Origin: Gammaproteobacteria bacterium
GTDB lineage: Bacteria; Pseudomonadota; Gammaproteobacteria; Pseudomonadales; Azotimanducaceae
Direction of reading: 5' to 3'
NCBI GenBank assembly: GCA_018656865.1
Contig: JABHYO010000030.1
Coordinates: 1 to 41,296, forward strand
DNA length: 41,296 nt
Position 1 is the first letter of the stretch, and the number at the start of each line of letters is the position of its first letter. The position numbers and the translations under genes are program-made. Below are positions 31,275-40,147 of this stretch, piece by piece. The notes below the pieces were generated by a model. It was not told the origin of the DNA, did not search any database, and worked only from the letters and a program-made list of their open reading frames with translations.

Positions 31275-32671
31275 TGCCCGCCCAGGTTCTTGAGTTGTGT
31301 TGCAACGGCATCTACGTTTGTCACGGTACGGAGGTCAAAAAGCAGTCTGCCGTCCTGCATCCTGCCGATCATGGGTGTCGGCAAATTACGGAACGCGCTG
31401 ACTAATTTCCTGAGAGCAGAATCGCTGCCGTCAATGGGTGTGATTTCGATGGCGCAGCTTGGCAGTTGATCCAGAGGCAGGGCACCGCTACCAATCTGGC
31501 TCTGGCTATCGATGACAGCGACATTGGCGATACCTTGAAGTGCGCTTTCAAATACCGGGAGCATTGCCTCCGCTGTACTGGCGATGTCTTCACGGCTCCG
31601 TGACAGGAAAGCCAGTGTAGGCAATTCTTCAATCAGTTTCTCCGGATTGAGATAGAGCTTTAGCACCTCTGTCAGGGCTGCCATGGTCATCTTGTCGACT
31701 CGAAGAGCCCTTTTTAGAGGATTCTGCTTAATCCGATCAATTAGCTCTTTACGGCCGGCGATAATACCTGCCTGTGGACCGCCGAGCAGCTTATCGCCAC
31801 TAAACGTCACCACGTCTGCACCGGCTGATAGAACCTCCTGTACGGTTGGCTCGTGGGCGAGTCCATAGTCTTCGAGATTAACCAGCGTGCCGCTACCGAG
31901 ATCGGCCATAAATGGAACCGAGTATTCGCGGGACAAAGCTGCCACGTCGTCGTAACTCACTTCATTGGTGAAGCCGCGAATCTCATAGTTGCTGGTATGG
32001 ACCTTGAGAAGGAGGCCGGTTTGCTCGTTGATGGCTTTGACGTAGTCGTCCCTGTGAGTTCGGTTGGTTGCACCGATCTCAGCTAGGTTGCAGCCGGACT
32101 TGGCCATGACTTCCGGTATTCGAAAGGAGCCACCGATTTCGACCAGCTCACCGCGCGAAATACAGACCTCTCTACCTTCTGCCAGGGTGTTGAGACAGAG
32201 TAAAACTGCGGCCGCGTTGTTATTGACTACGGTCACTGATTCCGCACCCGTCAGCTCAGTGAGAAGCGAGGCGATATGTTCATCGCGGTCACCACGTATG
32301 CCGGAGTCGAGCTGAAACTCCAGGTTGCTAGCCCCCCTGGCAATACGGGTGACGGCCTCAAGTGCCTTCTCGGGCAGGTATGCTCTGCCGAGATTGGTAT
32401 GCAGGACAGTACCCGTCAAATTTAACACTGGGACCAGTGTGTCCTCATTCCGGGCGCTGAGTTCGGCGATGACCTGATTAGCGATAGAAGCTGAATCCGG
32501 GATGTCGCATTCGGTACTGTTGGTGACGGCATCCCGAAGTGCGGCAAGAACTTTTCTTATCTCTTCTGTGCAGCGGGCACGGCCGTATTCTTCCAGTGCC
32601 GGTTGGAGTTCGCTGCAGGAGAGGATCTTATCTACTGAAGGGATAGCCCTCAGTGCATCGGAGCCCGCCAT
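31271..32671 (-). CDS. selA: L-seryl-tRNA(Sec) selenium transferase SelA
   Basis: A 466-residue PLP enzyme that converts seryl-tRNA(Sec) to selenocysteinyl-tRNA using selenophosphate. The PLP lysine is in FSGDKLLGGPQAG (Lys294). Other SelA landmarks are NLTGTVLHTNLGRAYL, NLEFQLDSGIRGDRDEHI and VVNNNAAAVLLCLNTLA. The length matches the E. coli enzyme. It follows the SPOR lipoprotein by three bases and overlaps selB. The selenophosphate synthetase gene selD is not in the window. Confidence 0.97.
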   Translation of the reverse strand: MAGSDALRAIPSVDKILSCSELQPALEEYGRARCTEEIRKVLAALRDAVTNSTECDIPDSASIANQVIAELSARNEDTLVPVLNLTGTVLHTNLGRAYLPEKALEAVTRIARGASNLEFQLDSGIRGDRDEHIASLLTELTGAESVTVVNNNAAAVLLCLNTLAEGREVCISRGELVEIGGSFRIPEVMAKSGCNLAEIGATNRTHRDDYVKAINEQTGLLLKVHTSNYEIRGFTNEVSYDDVAALSREYSVPFMADLGSGTLVNLEDYGLAHEPTVQEVLSAGADVVTFSGDKLLGGPQAGIIAGRKELIDRIKQNPLKRALRVDKMTMAALTEVLKLYLNPEKLIEELPTLAFLSRSREDIASTAEAMLPVFESALQGIANVAVIDSQSQIGSGALPLDQLPSCAIEITPIDGSDSALRKLVSAFRNLPTPMIGRMQDGRLLFDLRTVTNVDAVATQLKNLGGQ

Positions 32672-32674
32672 CGG

Positions 32675-33394
<720 letters not shown>

Positions 33395-33395
33395 A

Positions 33396-34391
33396 CTAAA
33401 TCGCTTTAATTATTTCATCTTTTTGGGGAAACAGACCGTAGATACCACCGGTGTGAATAAACACCAAATCGTTCATACCGGAAAATCTGCCAGTCCTAAT
33501 TTGCTGCAGCATTGCATCAAATGCTTTACCAGTATAAACCGGATCAAGCACAATTCCTTCCAATTGCGCGACTTCGTGAATCGTCTGGAAGACCTGAGGT
33601 GTTGCTCGCCCATATCCCGGGCCGACATAGCCGTCGATGACGTTGATCGTCAGTTGACTACGATCGAGCGTAGATTGATAACGATCCTGCCACCGTTCAA
33701 AGTCCTCTCCGATTTTGGCGACGAAGTAAGCCTCGTCGTCACAAACGTTAAACGCATAGATCTGTGTCTCTAATTGGTGCAGAGCATTACCGATGATAAG
33801 ACCTGCCAGCGTCCCCCCTGAGCCTGTCGCTGATACGATGGCGTCAGGCTCGATGCCGGCATTATTGAAATCCTGTTTCAGTTCTTCGGCGCAGTTAATA
33901 TAGCCCCAGAGTCCTATCTCATCCGATGCGCCCACCGGGATCCTGAATGTTTTCAGGCCTTTGTCTGCATATTCTGCCGAAAACCGCTCATAGGTCTCAT
34001 CCATAGCCTGGTAGGTCGCCGGATCCAGAAAATTAACGTCAGCGCCCAGGATCGTATCAAGCAGCAGATTGCCGTCTGAGGATTCAGGCTTTCTGCCCCG
34101 AAGCAACAGATGGGCGTGCAATCCAAGTCGCGCAGCAACGGCGGCTGTCGCCCGGCAGTGATTTGACTGGACTCCGCCCCAGGTAACCAGGACGTCTGCA
34201 TTCTCTTCAAGTGCTTGACCGACAGAGTACTCGAGCTTTCGGATTTTGTTACCGCAGGCCACGGTGTCTGTCATATCATCCCGCTTTATCCAGATCCGGA
34301 CTCCCATCTTCTCAGACAGTCGATCCAGTGGTTGTAGCGGCGTCGGCAGGTTTGCCAACGTGACTCGAGGCGGGGTCAGCATGATTTGCAA
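33396..34391 (-). CDS. D-cysteine desulfhydrase / ACC deaminase family PLP enzyme
   Basis: A 331-residue fold-type II PLP enzyme. The PLP lysine is in ACGNKIRKLEY (Lys49), with GGVQSNHCRATAAVAARLG and the phosphate-binding GSGGTLAGLIIG. Family members remove sulfide and ammonia from D-cysteine (DcyD) or deaminate 1-aminocyclopropane-1-carboxylate. The substrate-specific loop cannot be judged by eye, though the pattern favours the DcyD side. A second ATG three codons in is also possible. It is the first gene of the run leading to the SPOR lipoprotein, selA and selB, and is divergent from apbE. Confidence 0.85.
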   Translation of the reverse strand: MQIMLTPPRVTLANLPTPLQPLDRLSEKMGVRIWIKRDDMTDTVACGNKIRKLEYSVGQALEENADVLVTWGGVQSNHCRATAAVAARLGLHAHLLLRGRKPESSDGNLLLDTILGADVNFLDPATYQAMDETYERFSAEYADKGLKTFRIPVGASDEIGLWGYINCAEELKQDFNNAGIEPDAIVSATGSGGTLAGLIIGNALHQLETQIYAFNVCDDEAYFVAKIGEDFERWQDRYQSTLDRSQLTINVIDGYVGPGYGRATPQVFQTIHEVAQLEGIVLDPVYTGKAFDAMLQQIRTGRFSGMNDLVFIHTGGIYGLFPQKDEIIKAI

Positions 34392-34492
34392 TAGTCAATC
34401 TGTTGACTAAGCTTCGTCCGCCGGCCGTGGCTTCGTTCGAGGGCAATTTCGGTAAGTGAGTGTAGAGCGTTCATCTTGACGCGGAGTAAAGC

Positions 34493-35524
34493 ATGGTTTT
34501 CCCTTTGAATTCAACAAATTGGTGGCTAAAGCTCATCGTATTTGGACTCTTCATGCTGCTATTTGGGTGCAGCGAGGATGTCGAACCAGCAATCGAGATC
34601 AGAGGGTCGACAATGGGTACGACCTACTCGGTTAAAGTGATCAGCACCGGATTTAATCAGGAATCGCTCAAGAAGCAGATTGATGACCGACTGATTGACC
34701 TAAACGATGTGCTTTCGACCTACATACCCACATCTGAACTATCGAAACTGAACCGAAACGAGCGTGACGAAGTGATTCCTATTTCCGAGGACTTAAGGAA
34801 CGTCCTTGAGATGAGTCGGAAAGTCTATGATTTGTCCGGTGGTGCATTCGACGTGACAGTCGGACCACTCGTTAATCTCTGGGGGTTTGGCCCGGAGGGG
34901 CCGACAAACGGGATACCTGCGGCGGAACAGATCGAAACTGCCCGCAGCACCACAGGATTCAACCGGGTGCTCCTGTCGAACGAGGGGATTCAACGGCCCG
35001 CGGGGCTCTACATCGATCTATCTGCGATTGCCAAAGGATATGCTGTGGATGAGATCGCCCGTTTGCTGACCTCAGCCGGGGCGAATCGCTATCTGGTTGA
35101 AATTGGTGGTGAAGTAAAGACCCGTGGCCAAAATGCCAACAATGCTGACTGGGTGATTGGGCTTGAGGCCCCTGACAGGAGTGCTCGACGGCTTCTGCGG
35201 ACGATACCTGTAAGAGACTTGAGTATGGCAACCTCTGGAGACTATCGGAACTATTTTGAACACGAGGGCAGGGCATACTCACATACGATTGATCCAGGGA
35301 CAGGCTGGCCGGTCGTGCATAACCAGGCATCTGCAACCGTACTACATGAGAGTGCAGCGATGGCGGATGGTCTTGCCACTGCATGCTCGGTTTTGGGGCC
35401 TGCAAAAACGCTTGCACTGGCCGAAGAGATGAAGCTGCCTGTTTTAGCTATAATTAGAGACGCTGAGGGTTTTCGTGAAGAGCTCTCCAGCGAAATGAAA
35501 CGATATCTGGATAAAAATGATTGA
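34493..35524 (+). CDS. apbE: FAD:protein FMN transferase (ApbE), lipoprotein
   Basis: A 343-residue lipoprotein with lipobox LFGC (Cys26) after a hydrophobic segment. ApbE landmarks are GSTMGTTYSVKVI, GGAFDVTVGPLVNLWGFGPE, IDLSAIAKGYAVDEIA, YLVEIGGEVKTRG and SHTIDPGTGWPV. It attaches FMN covalently to Thr of periplasmic or membrane proteins, chiefly NqrB/NqrC and RnfG/RnfD. The next gene, nqrM, overlaps its end by eight bases, which points to Na+-NQR maturation as its role. The nqr structural genes are outside the window. Confidence 0.95.
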   Translation: MVFPLNSTNWWLKLIVFGLFMLLFGCSEDVEPAIEIRGSTMGTTYSVKVISTGFNQESLKKQIDDRLIDLNDVLSTYIPTSELSKLNRNERDEVIPISEDLRNVLEMSRKVYDLSGGAFDVTVGPLVNLWGFGPEGPTNGIPAAEQIETARSTTGFNRVLLSNEGIQRPAGLYIDLSAIAKGYAVDEIARLLTSAGANRYLVEIGGEVKTRGQNANNADWVIGLEAPDRSARRLLRTIPVRDLSMATSGDYRNYFEHEGRAYSHTIDPGTGWPVVHNQASATVLHESAAMADGLATACSVLGPAKTLALAEEMKLPVLAIIRDAEGFREELSSEMKRYLDKND

Positions 35525-35741
35525 ATTCTTCTTGGCGTTTGTTGTGATGGTGCTGGTAGTTGCCGGTATGGCGATCGGTGTCATTTCTGGTCGTCCACCT
35601 ATTGCAGGGTCCTGTGGCGGTCTCAATAATCTCGGTATAGATGGTGCCTGCGAAATCTGTGGCGGAGACCCGAACAGGTGTGAGGAAGAAAACTCATCCA
35701 CCGTCAGCAACAAGAGCTCTTACGAAAACGCGATGAAATAG
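35517..35741 (+). CDS. nqrM: NqrM-like (Na+)-NQR maturation protein
   Basis: A 74-residue membrane protein. One N-terminal TM segment (MIEFFLAFVVMVLVVAGMAI) is followed by a four-Cys module, SCGGLNNLGIDGACEICGGD and then RCEE, characteristic of NqrM (ApbE-linked). NqrM is needed to insert the Fe centre bound by NqrD/NqrE Cys. The gene overlaps apbE by eight bases. The Ser/Asn-rich tail is variable in this family. Confidence 0.93.
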   Translation: MIEFFLAFVVMVLVVAGMAIGVISGRPPIAGSCGGLNNLGIDGACEICGGDPNRCEEENSSTVSNKSSYENAMK

Positions 35742-35771
35742 CCGCTCGGCTGATTTAACTTGATGGGTGTC

Positions 35772-36338
35772 CTAAAGTTTGTGGAGGCGTTTGCGGCGAG
35801 CCTCCGCCTGGAGCGCTGAAATGTGGCGTTCGAGGAGTGCTTCGGTAGGCATGTCGAGCGAAGTGAACTGCAATCCAATTCGATAACTGTCGTTATCGCT
35901 AAGTAGGCAATATCTGACCCTTGCAAAGCTGGCGATGCTGAGGCTGGTATTTCGAAGCTCGAGTTTGATCGCCATAAGGGTGTCTTCGGGGTAGAGACTG
36001 TCTGCCACAAAAGAAACCCCGGCCGGACTGAGTTCTATAACATTCGAAGCCGCATCGCTGGTTTCAGCAGCGGCCACGACCGTCGTAATGAGTTCAAGGC
36101 GCTGGTTGAGGTTGTGCAGAAAGGTGCCCAGTTTACGGTCCATTTCAGAGATTTCCCTGCGCAATTCCATCGCTTCGAGTTCCAGTCGATACATCTGCTT
36201 TCGCAGATCGAATGTATGGCTGAGTCCCAGCAGTGCATTCAGGTCACCCGTCTGGATGTCCTTCTCTGTGACAATTCGGTAGTCAATGTGTGCCAGATCG
36301 CTGATCCGAAGATAAGCACGGCGTTCTATTGCTCGCAT
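35772..36338 (-). CDS. PilZ-domain-like protein
   Basis: A 188-residue protein read from ATG 36338 (MRAIERRAYLRISDLAHIDY); the frame is open further upstream but overlaps the LolC promoter region. RRAYLRI is an R-x-x-x-R type c-di-GMP contact, followed by a helical insert (MYRLELEAMELRREISEMDRK). The C-terminal PilZ barrel follows (VIELSPAGVSFVADSLYPEDTLMAIKLEL ... YRIGLQFTSLD). The D/NxSxxG signature appears as ELSPAG. c-di-GMP binding is likely but not certain. Divergent from lolC. Confidence 0.7.
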   Translation of the reverse strand: MRAIERRAYLRISDLAHIDYRIVTEKDIQTGDLNALLGLSHTFDLRKQMYRLELEAMELRREISEMDRKLGTFLHNLNQRLELITTVVAAAETSDAASNVIELSPAGVSFVADSLYPEDTLMAIKLELRNTSLSIASFARVRYCLLSDNDSYRIGLQFTSLDMPTEALLERHISALQAEARRKRLHKL

Positions 36339-36390
36339 CGGTCTATTGTAACGTGATTGAATTACATCTTTGATTGATACAGTTTGTGGA

Positions 36391-37629
36391 ATGATTAACG
36401 ACTGGCGAGTCAGCATGGCACTTAGGATGTTCGGGTCGGCCTCCGGCAACCGTCTGATGTCCTTTATTGGATTTCTGTCCGTATCAGGACTGACGTTAGC
36501 GGTAGCGGTACTGGTTATCGTCCTGTCCGTTGTCAACGGGTTCGAAAAAGAACTAAAAGATCGAGTGCTGGGCGTTCTGCCTCACGGAACTTTGTATACT
36601 CGGCAGTCAGTGTTTGACTGGCAGTCAGAACGAAGTCGTGTACTGCAACATGCCGATGTACTGAGTGCTGCACCGATTGTCGAAGGTTCAGGGCTCGCAG
36701 TAAATGGTCAGCAACTGCAGGGAATTCAATTCAGGGGGATAAATCCTGAACTTGAGTCAGAGATTTCCCTCCTTCCGTCGTTCATGTTGCAAGGGTCGAT
36801 TGGAGATTTGGGTCAATCAGGATTTAACACTGTCATCGGTGCGGAACTTGCAAAAACGCTGGGGCTTGTCGTCGGCGATGACATGACCCTCATCCTGCCA
36901 AATGTGGTTTTTTCGCTGGCCGGTCCCGCGATGACAACCCGTCGCCTGCATGTGGTCGGGCTCTTTCGGGTTGGCGCAGACATAGATAAGAACCTTTTGT
37001 TACTTGATATTGGCGACGCTATGAAGATCAAGCGGCAAAACTCAGTTGACGGTCTGGTTGTGAGATTGCGGGATTTGTTTGAAGCCCCGAGGGTTTTGCA
37101 CGAATTGATTCTTTCTGCAGAGTCTGACGATCTTTTCGCGGTCAGCTGGATGCGCCAGAACGGTAATCTCTACGAGGCGATCAGGACACAGAAGGTAACC
37201 ATGTTCTTTTTGTTAATGATTCTGGTTGCAGTGGCGGCATTCAACATTGTGTCCAATCTGGTCATGACCGTCGATGACAACAAGGGAGAGATTGCAATCC
37301 TGAAGACAATGGGTGCCTCACCAACGGATCTACGCATGGTATTCATCTGCCATGGCATGGCAGTCTGCATGACGGGGCTCGCTTTTGGGTTGGCGATCGG
37401 GATTCTGTTGACGATGACGCTGGGTCCAACCTACGCCATTGTCAGTGACTGGTTCGGTCTCGACCTCATGAGCGAGTACTTTATTCGATATCTGCCGACA
37501 GATATCCAGGGATTAGACATTGTGACCATCTGCGGAGTCAGTTTGCTGATCTGCCTGGGCACGACGATCTATCCAGCGACCAAGGCTGCTCGGGCGAATC
37601 CGGTGGAGGTACTGGCCCATGAAGTCTGA
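36391..37629 (+). CDS. lolC: lipoprotein-releasing system transmembrane protein, LolC/E family (first copy)
   Basis: A 412-residue permease of the ABC transporter that releases lipoproteins from the inner membrane. It has an N-terminal TM (SVSGLTLAVAVLVIVLSVVNGFEKEL), a large periplasmic domain and three C-terminal TMs (KVTMFFLLMILVAVAAFNIV, VFICHGMAVCMTGLAFGLAIG, DIVTICGVSLLICLGTTIY). The conserved GEIAILKTMGAS coupling helix contacts LolD. I chose ATG 36391 (MINDWRVSMALRM). Its end overlaps lolD by 11 bases. Assignment as LolC against LolE is by order. Confidence 0.9.
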   Translation: MINDWRVSMALRMFGSASGNRLMSFIGFLSVSGLTLAVAVLVIVLSVVNGFEKELKDRVLGVLPHGTLYTRQSVFDWQSERSRVLQHADVLSAAPIVEGSGLAVNGQQLQGIQFRGINPELESEISLLPSFMLQGSIGDLGQSGFNTVIGAELAKTLGLVVGDDMTLILPNVVFSLAGPAMTTRRLHVVGLFRVGADIDKNLLLLDIGDAMKIKRQNSVDGLVVRLRDLFEAPRVLHELILSAESDDLFAVSWMRQNGNLYEAIRTQKVTMFFLLMILVAVAAFNIVSNLVMTVDDNKGEIAILKTMGASPTDLRMVFICHGMAVCMTGLAFGLAIGILLTMTLGPTYAIVSDWFGLDLMSEYFIRYLPTDIQGLDIVTICGVSLLICLGTTIYPATKAARANPVEVLAHEV

Positions 37630-38305
37630 AGCTGTTCTCACTGCCAGCGGGTTGAGCAAAAGTTATTGGCTGGGTGGTCGCGAGGTTGCTGTCCTGCAAG
37701 AGGTTAGTTTCTGTGTCAATGCTGGTGAAACAGTGGCGGTCGTCGGAGTTTCCGGTAGTGGTAAGAGCACCTTGCTGCATCTATTAGCCGGCCTGGATCA
37801 GCCTGATGCCGGTTCCATTGTCGTTGCTGGCCAGGATCTTTCGGCGCTTTCCGATATGGAATTGGCCAAGCTGCGCAACAGGCACGTTGGCTTCGTCTAT
37901 CAGTTTCATCATTTGCTGGCGGAGTTCAGTGCGCTTGAGAATGTGGCTTTACCCCTGATGATCGGCGGTACCAAAAAGCCGGCTGCTCTGGAAATGGCCG
38001 AAGCCATACTTGAAAGGGTCAATCTGAATGACCGTCGAGACCATCATCCAGCCACGCTTTCCGGTGGCGAAAGGCAGCGGGTAGCGATCGCCCGGGCTTT
38101 GGTGATGAACCCGGAAGTTGTTCTTGCCGATGAGCCCACAGGTAATCTGGATGAGGAAAGTGCAGATCAGGTCCATGATCTCATGTTGTCACTGGCGTCA
38201 GAACTTGGTGTGTCCTTTGTTGTGGTGACTCACAACACCGGCTTCGCCAGTCGGATGCAGCGGCTATATCGTTTACACGGCGGTAAATTGGAAGTTGAGC
38301 GGTGA
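37619..38305 (+). CDS. lolD: lipoprotein-releasing system ATP-binding protein LolD
   Basis: A 228-residue ABC ATPase with Walker [18 protein letters not shown]-loop [19 protein letters not shown], signature [15 protein letters not shown], Walker [13 protein letters not shown] and switch His in VVVTHN. LolD-typical features include the YQFHHLL segment. It powers lipoprotein release to LolA. It overlaps lolC by 11 bases and lolE by four bases (GTGA), so all three are translationally coupled. Confidence 0.96.
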   Translation: MKSEAVLTASGLSKSYWLGGREVAVLQEVSFCVNAGETVAVVGVSGSGKSTLLHLLAGLDQPDAGSIVVAGQDLSALSDMELAKLRNRHVGFVYQFHHLLAEFSALENVALPLMIGGTKKPAALEMAEAILERVNLNDRRDHHPATLSGGERQRVAIARALVMNPEVVLADEPTGNLDEESADQVHDLMLSLASELGVSFVVVTHNTGFASRMQRLYRLHGGKLEVER

Positions 38306-39498
38306 GCGTCCCGCTTTTTGTTGCTGAGCGTTATCTGCGAACAGGTTCTGCAAAGGGATATGCTTCCGTCGTCTCGATGATTTCGTTTCTTGGCCTGGTC
38401 ATTGGGGTCGTAGCGCTAATTGTGGTCGTCTCGGTCATGAATGGGTTCGACCGGGAACTCAAGGCTCGAATATTGGGTGTGGTTCCACATGTGACGGTTA
38501 CGGGGTCGTCTGAAGCATCCCTCGAGGGGATCAGGGAGGAGTACGGGGTCGCGGCGATCACCCCGTTCCAGGAAAAACAGGCATTGCTGATTTCTGCAAG
38601 AGGCAGTCATTTAGTCTCGGTTTATGGTATTGAGCCGGGCCGGGAGCAGGGTGCATCGGCGCTGCCCGGGTCGATAGTAGAGGGTAGTCTTGATGAACTC
38701 GCGCATACCCAAAAAGGAATTCTTCTCGGTCAATCCGCAGCGAGAAGGCTTGGCTTATCTACGGGTGATCGAGTCAGTCTATTGTTACCCAAAATCAACC
38801 GCGGAGGCTCACTGTTACAACCAAAGCTTGTGAGCATGCGTCTTGTTGGCACGTTCGTTCTCGGTTCCGAAGTTGACTATCGGCTGGGAGTTGTGCGCCT
38901 TGAGGATCTTGTTAGTGTTTCCGGTGAAGCGCCGGGGCTGAGGATAACTCTGTTCGATATCTTTGCTGCCCCGGTCCTGGCGGGTGAGCTGAAAGCCCGC
39001 GGACTAGAGGCGCAGGACTGGACGTATCGATACGGTGATTTCTTCGAGACGGTAAGGATGGAGAAGATCATGATGTTTTTTCTCCTTTCATTTGTGATTG
39101 CGGTGGCCTCATTCAGCATCGTTGCAGGTCTTAGTATGTTGGTCGATGCCAAGCGGAGGGATATTGCCGTGTTAAGGACCCTTGGTTTGACGGAAGCGGC
39201 AGTTTTAAGGCTGTTCCTGGCTCAGGGCGCCATGATTACCTGTTTGGGAGTGGTGGTAGGCGTTGTGCTAGGCGTACCCCTGGCCTGGTATGCACCTGAG
39301 ATGATGGGGGCCATTGAATCGTTGTTTGGATTCAGTATTGTCGAAGGGACCTACTTTGATCGTATTCCGACGGACCCGAGATTTGTTGATATTGTAGCGA
39401 TTGTTGCGGTGGCGATGGTGATCGGTCTTGCGGCGACGCTTTATCCCTGCATTAGGGCATCTCGGCTACCACCAGCCGAAATTCTCAGATACGAGTGA
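38302..39498 (+). CDS. lolE: lipoprotein-releasing system transmembrane protein, LolC/E family (second copy)
   Basis: A 398-residue LolC/E-family permease starting at GTG and overlapping lolD by four bases. The N-terminal FVAERYLRTGSAKGYASVVSMISFLGLVIG and VVVSVMNGFDRELKARILGVVPHV are classical. A periplasmic domain follows, then three C-terminal TMs and the coupling helix RRDIAVLRTLGLTEAAV. It forms the transporter with LolC and LolD. Its last 14 bases overlap the convergent DUF2062 gene. Confidence 0.93.
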   Translation: MSVPLFVAERYLRTGSAKGYASVVSMISFLGLVIGVVALIVVVSVMNGFDRELKARILGVVPHVTVTGSSEASLEGIREEYGVAAITPFQEKQALLISARGSHLVSVYGIEPGREQGASALPGSIVEGSLDELAHTQKGILLGQSAARRLGLSTGDRVSLLLPKINRGGSLLQPKLVSMRLVGTFVLGSEVDYRLGVVRLEDLVSVSGEAPGLRITLFDIFAAPVLAGELKARGLEAQDWTYRYGDFFETVRMEKIMMFFLLSFVIAVASFSIVAGLSMLVDAKRRDIAVLRTLGLTEAAVLRLFLAQGAMITCLGVVVGVVLGVPLAWYAPEMMGAIESLFGFSIVEGTYFDRIPTDPRFVDIVAIVAVAMVIGLAATLYPCIRASRLPPAEILRYE

Positions 39499-40009
39499 TT
39501 TCGTTGGCTTCACGCTTGCGTCGTCTTTGGATATATCGCCGTACTCGCCATCGGTAGTAAAGCTGAACAACAAGAAACCCGGAGAGGCCGACAGCCAGGC
39601 CGGAACTTAGACTTCCTAGCATGAGTGGCTGCCAGATAAGGCTGAGCTGTTCGCCGAACCACTCGACGCTGGGGTCCACAAGGCTGAGCTGGTCTTCCTG
39701 ACCCATCATCTGAAGTCCGAGTTTGTAGGAGAAGTACATCATTGGTCCCATGGTGACCGGGTTGCTGATCCAGACCACGAGGAGCGACACGGGGACATTG
39801 CAGCGTATTATTACGCACAGCAATGCGCAGGGGACGGTTTGAAATGGGATCGGTAGAAAGCAGCAGATGCCACCAATAAGCATGGCAAGTGACAGGGAGT
39901 AACGATTGAAATGCCATAGATTCGGCTCAAGGATCAGGTGGCCGAGAAATTTCAGAGAGCGGGTATTTTTGAGCTGTTCCCGAGTTGGAAGATGCTTCTT
40001 GAGATTCAT
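39485..40009 (-). CDS. DUF2062 family membrane protein
   Basis: A 174-residue protein. A short basic N-terminus is followed by LWHFNRYSLSLAMLIGGICCFLPIPFQTVPCALLC, the characteristic opening of DUF2062 proteins. VWISNPVTMGPMMYFSYKLG and a C-terminal TM (LSSGLAVGLSGFLVVQLYY) with an Arg-rich tail complete it. Found beside membrane genes in many proteobacteria; function unknown. Its 3' end overlaps lolE by 14 bases on the opposite strand. It is divergent from comEC. Confidence 0.9.
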   Translation of the reverse strand: MNLKKHLPTREQLKNTRSLKFLGHLILEPNLWHFNRYSLSLAMLIGGICCFLPIPFQTVPCALLCVIIRCNVPVSLLVVWISNPVTMGPMMYFSYKLGLQMMGQEDQLSLVDPSVEWFGEQLSLIWQPLMLGSLSSGLAVGLSGFLVVQLYYRWRVRRYIQRRRKREANEITRI

Positions 40010-40147
40010 GTTTCCAGTAAGTTGTCTTTATTGTCCTGAAAGCTGACCCCATTATAGGCGATAGACTGCAGGTGGTTAGCAGATTGCTCAATGAAAATTC
40101 ATCTAAGGATGGCATAGACCAGGGGTGGCCAGGCTTAAGCTATCGTT

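Noticed and set aside
35740-35751. Terminator after nqrM
   Set aside because: Short stem with a very small loop and no run of T residues.
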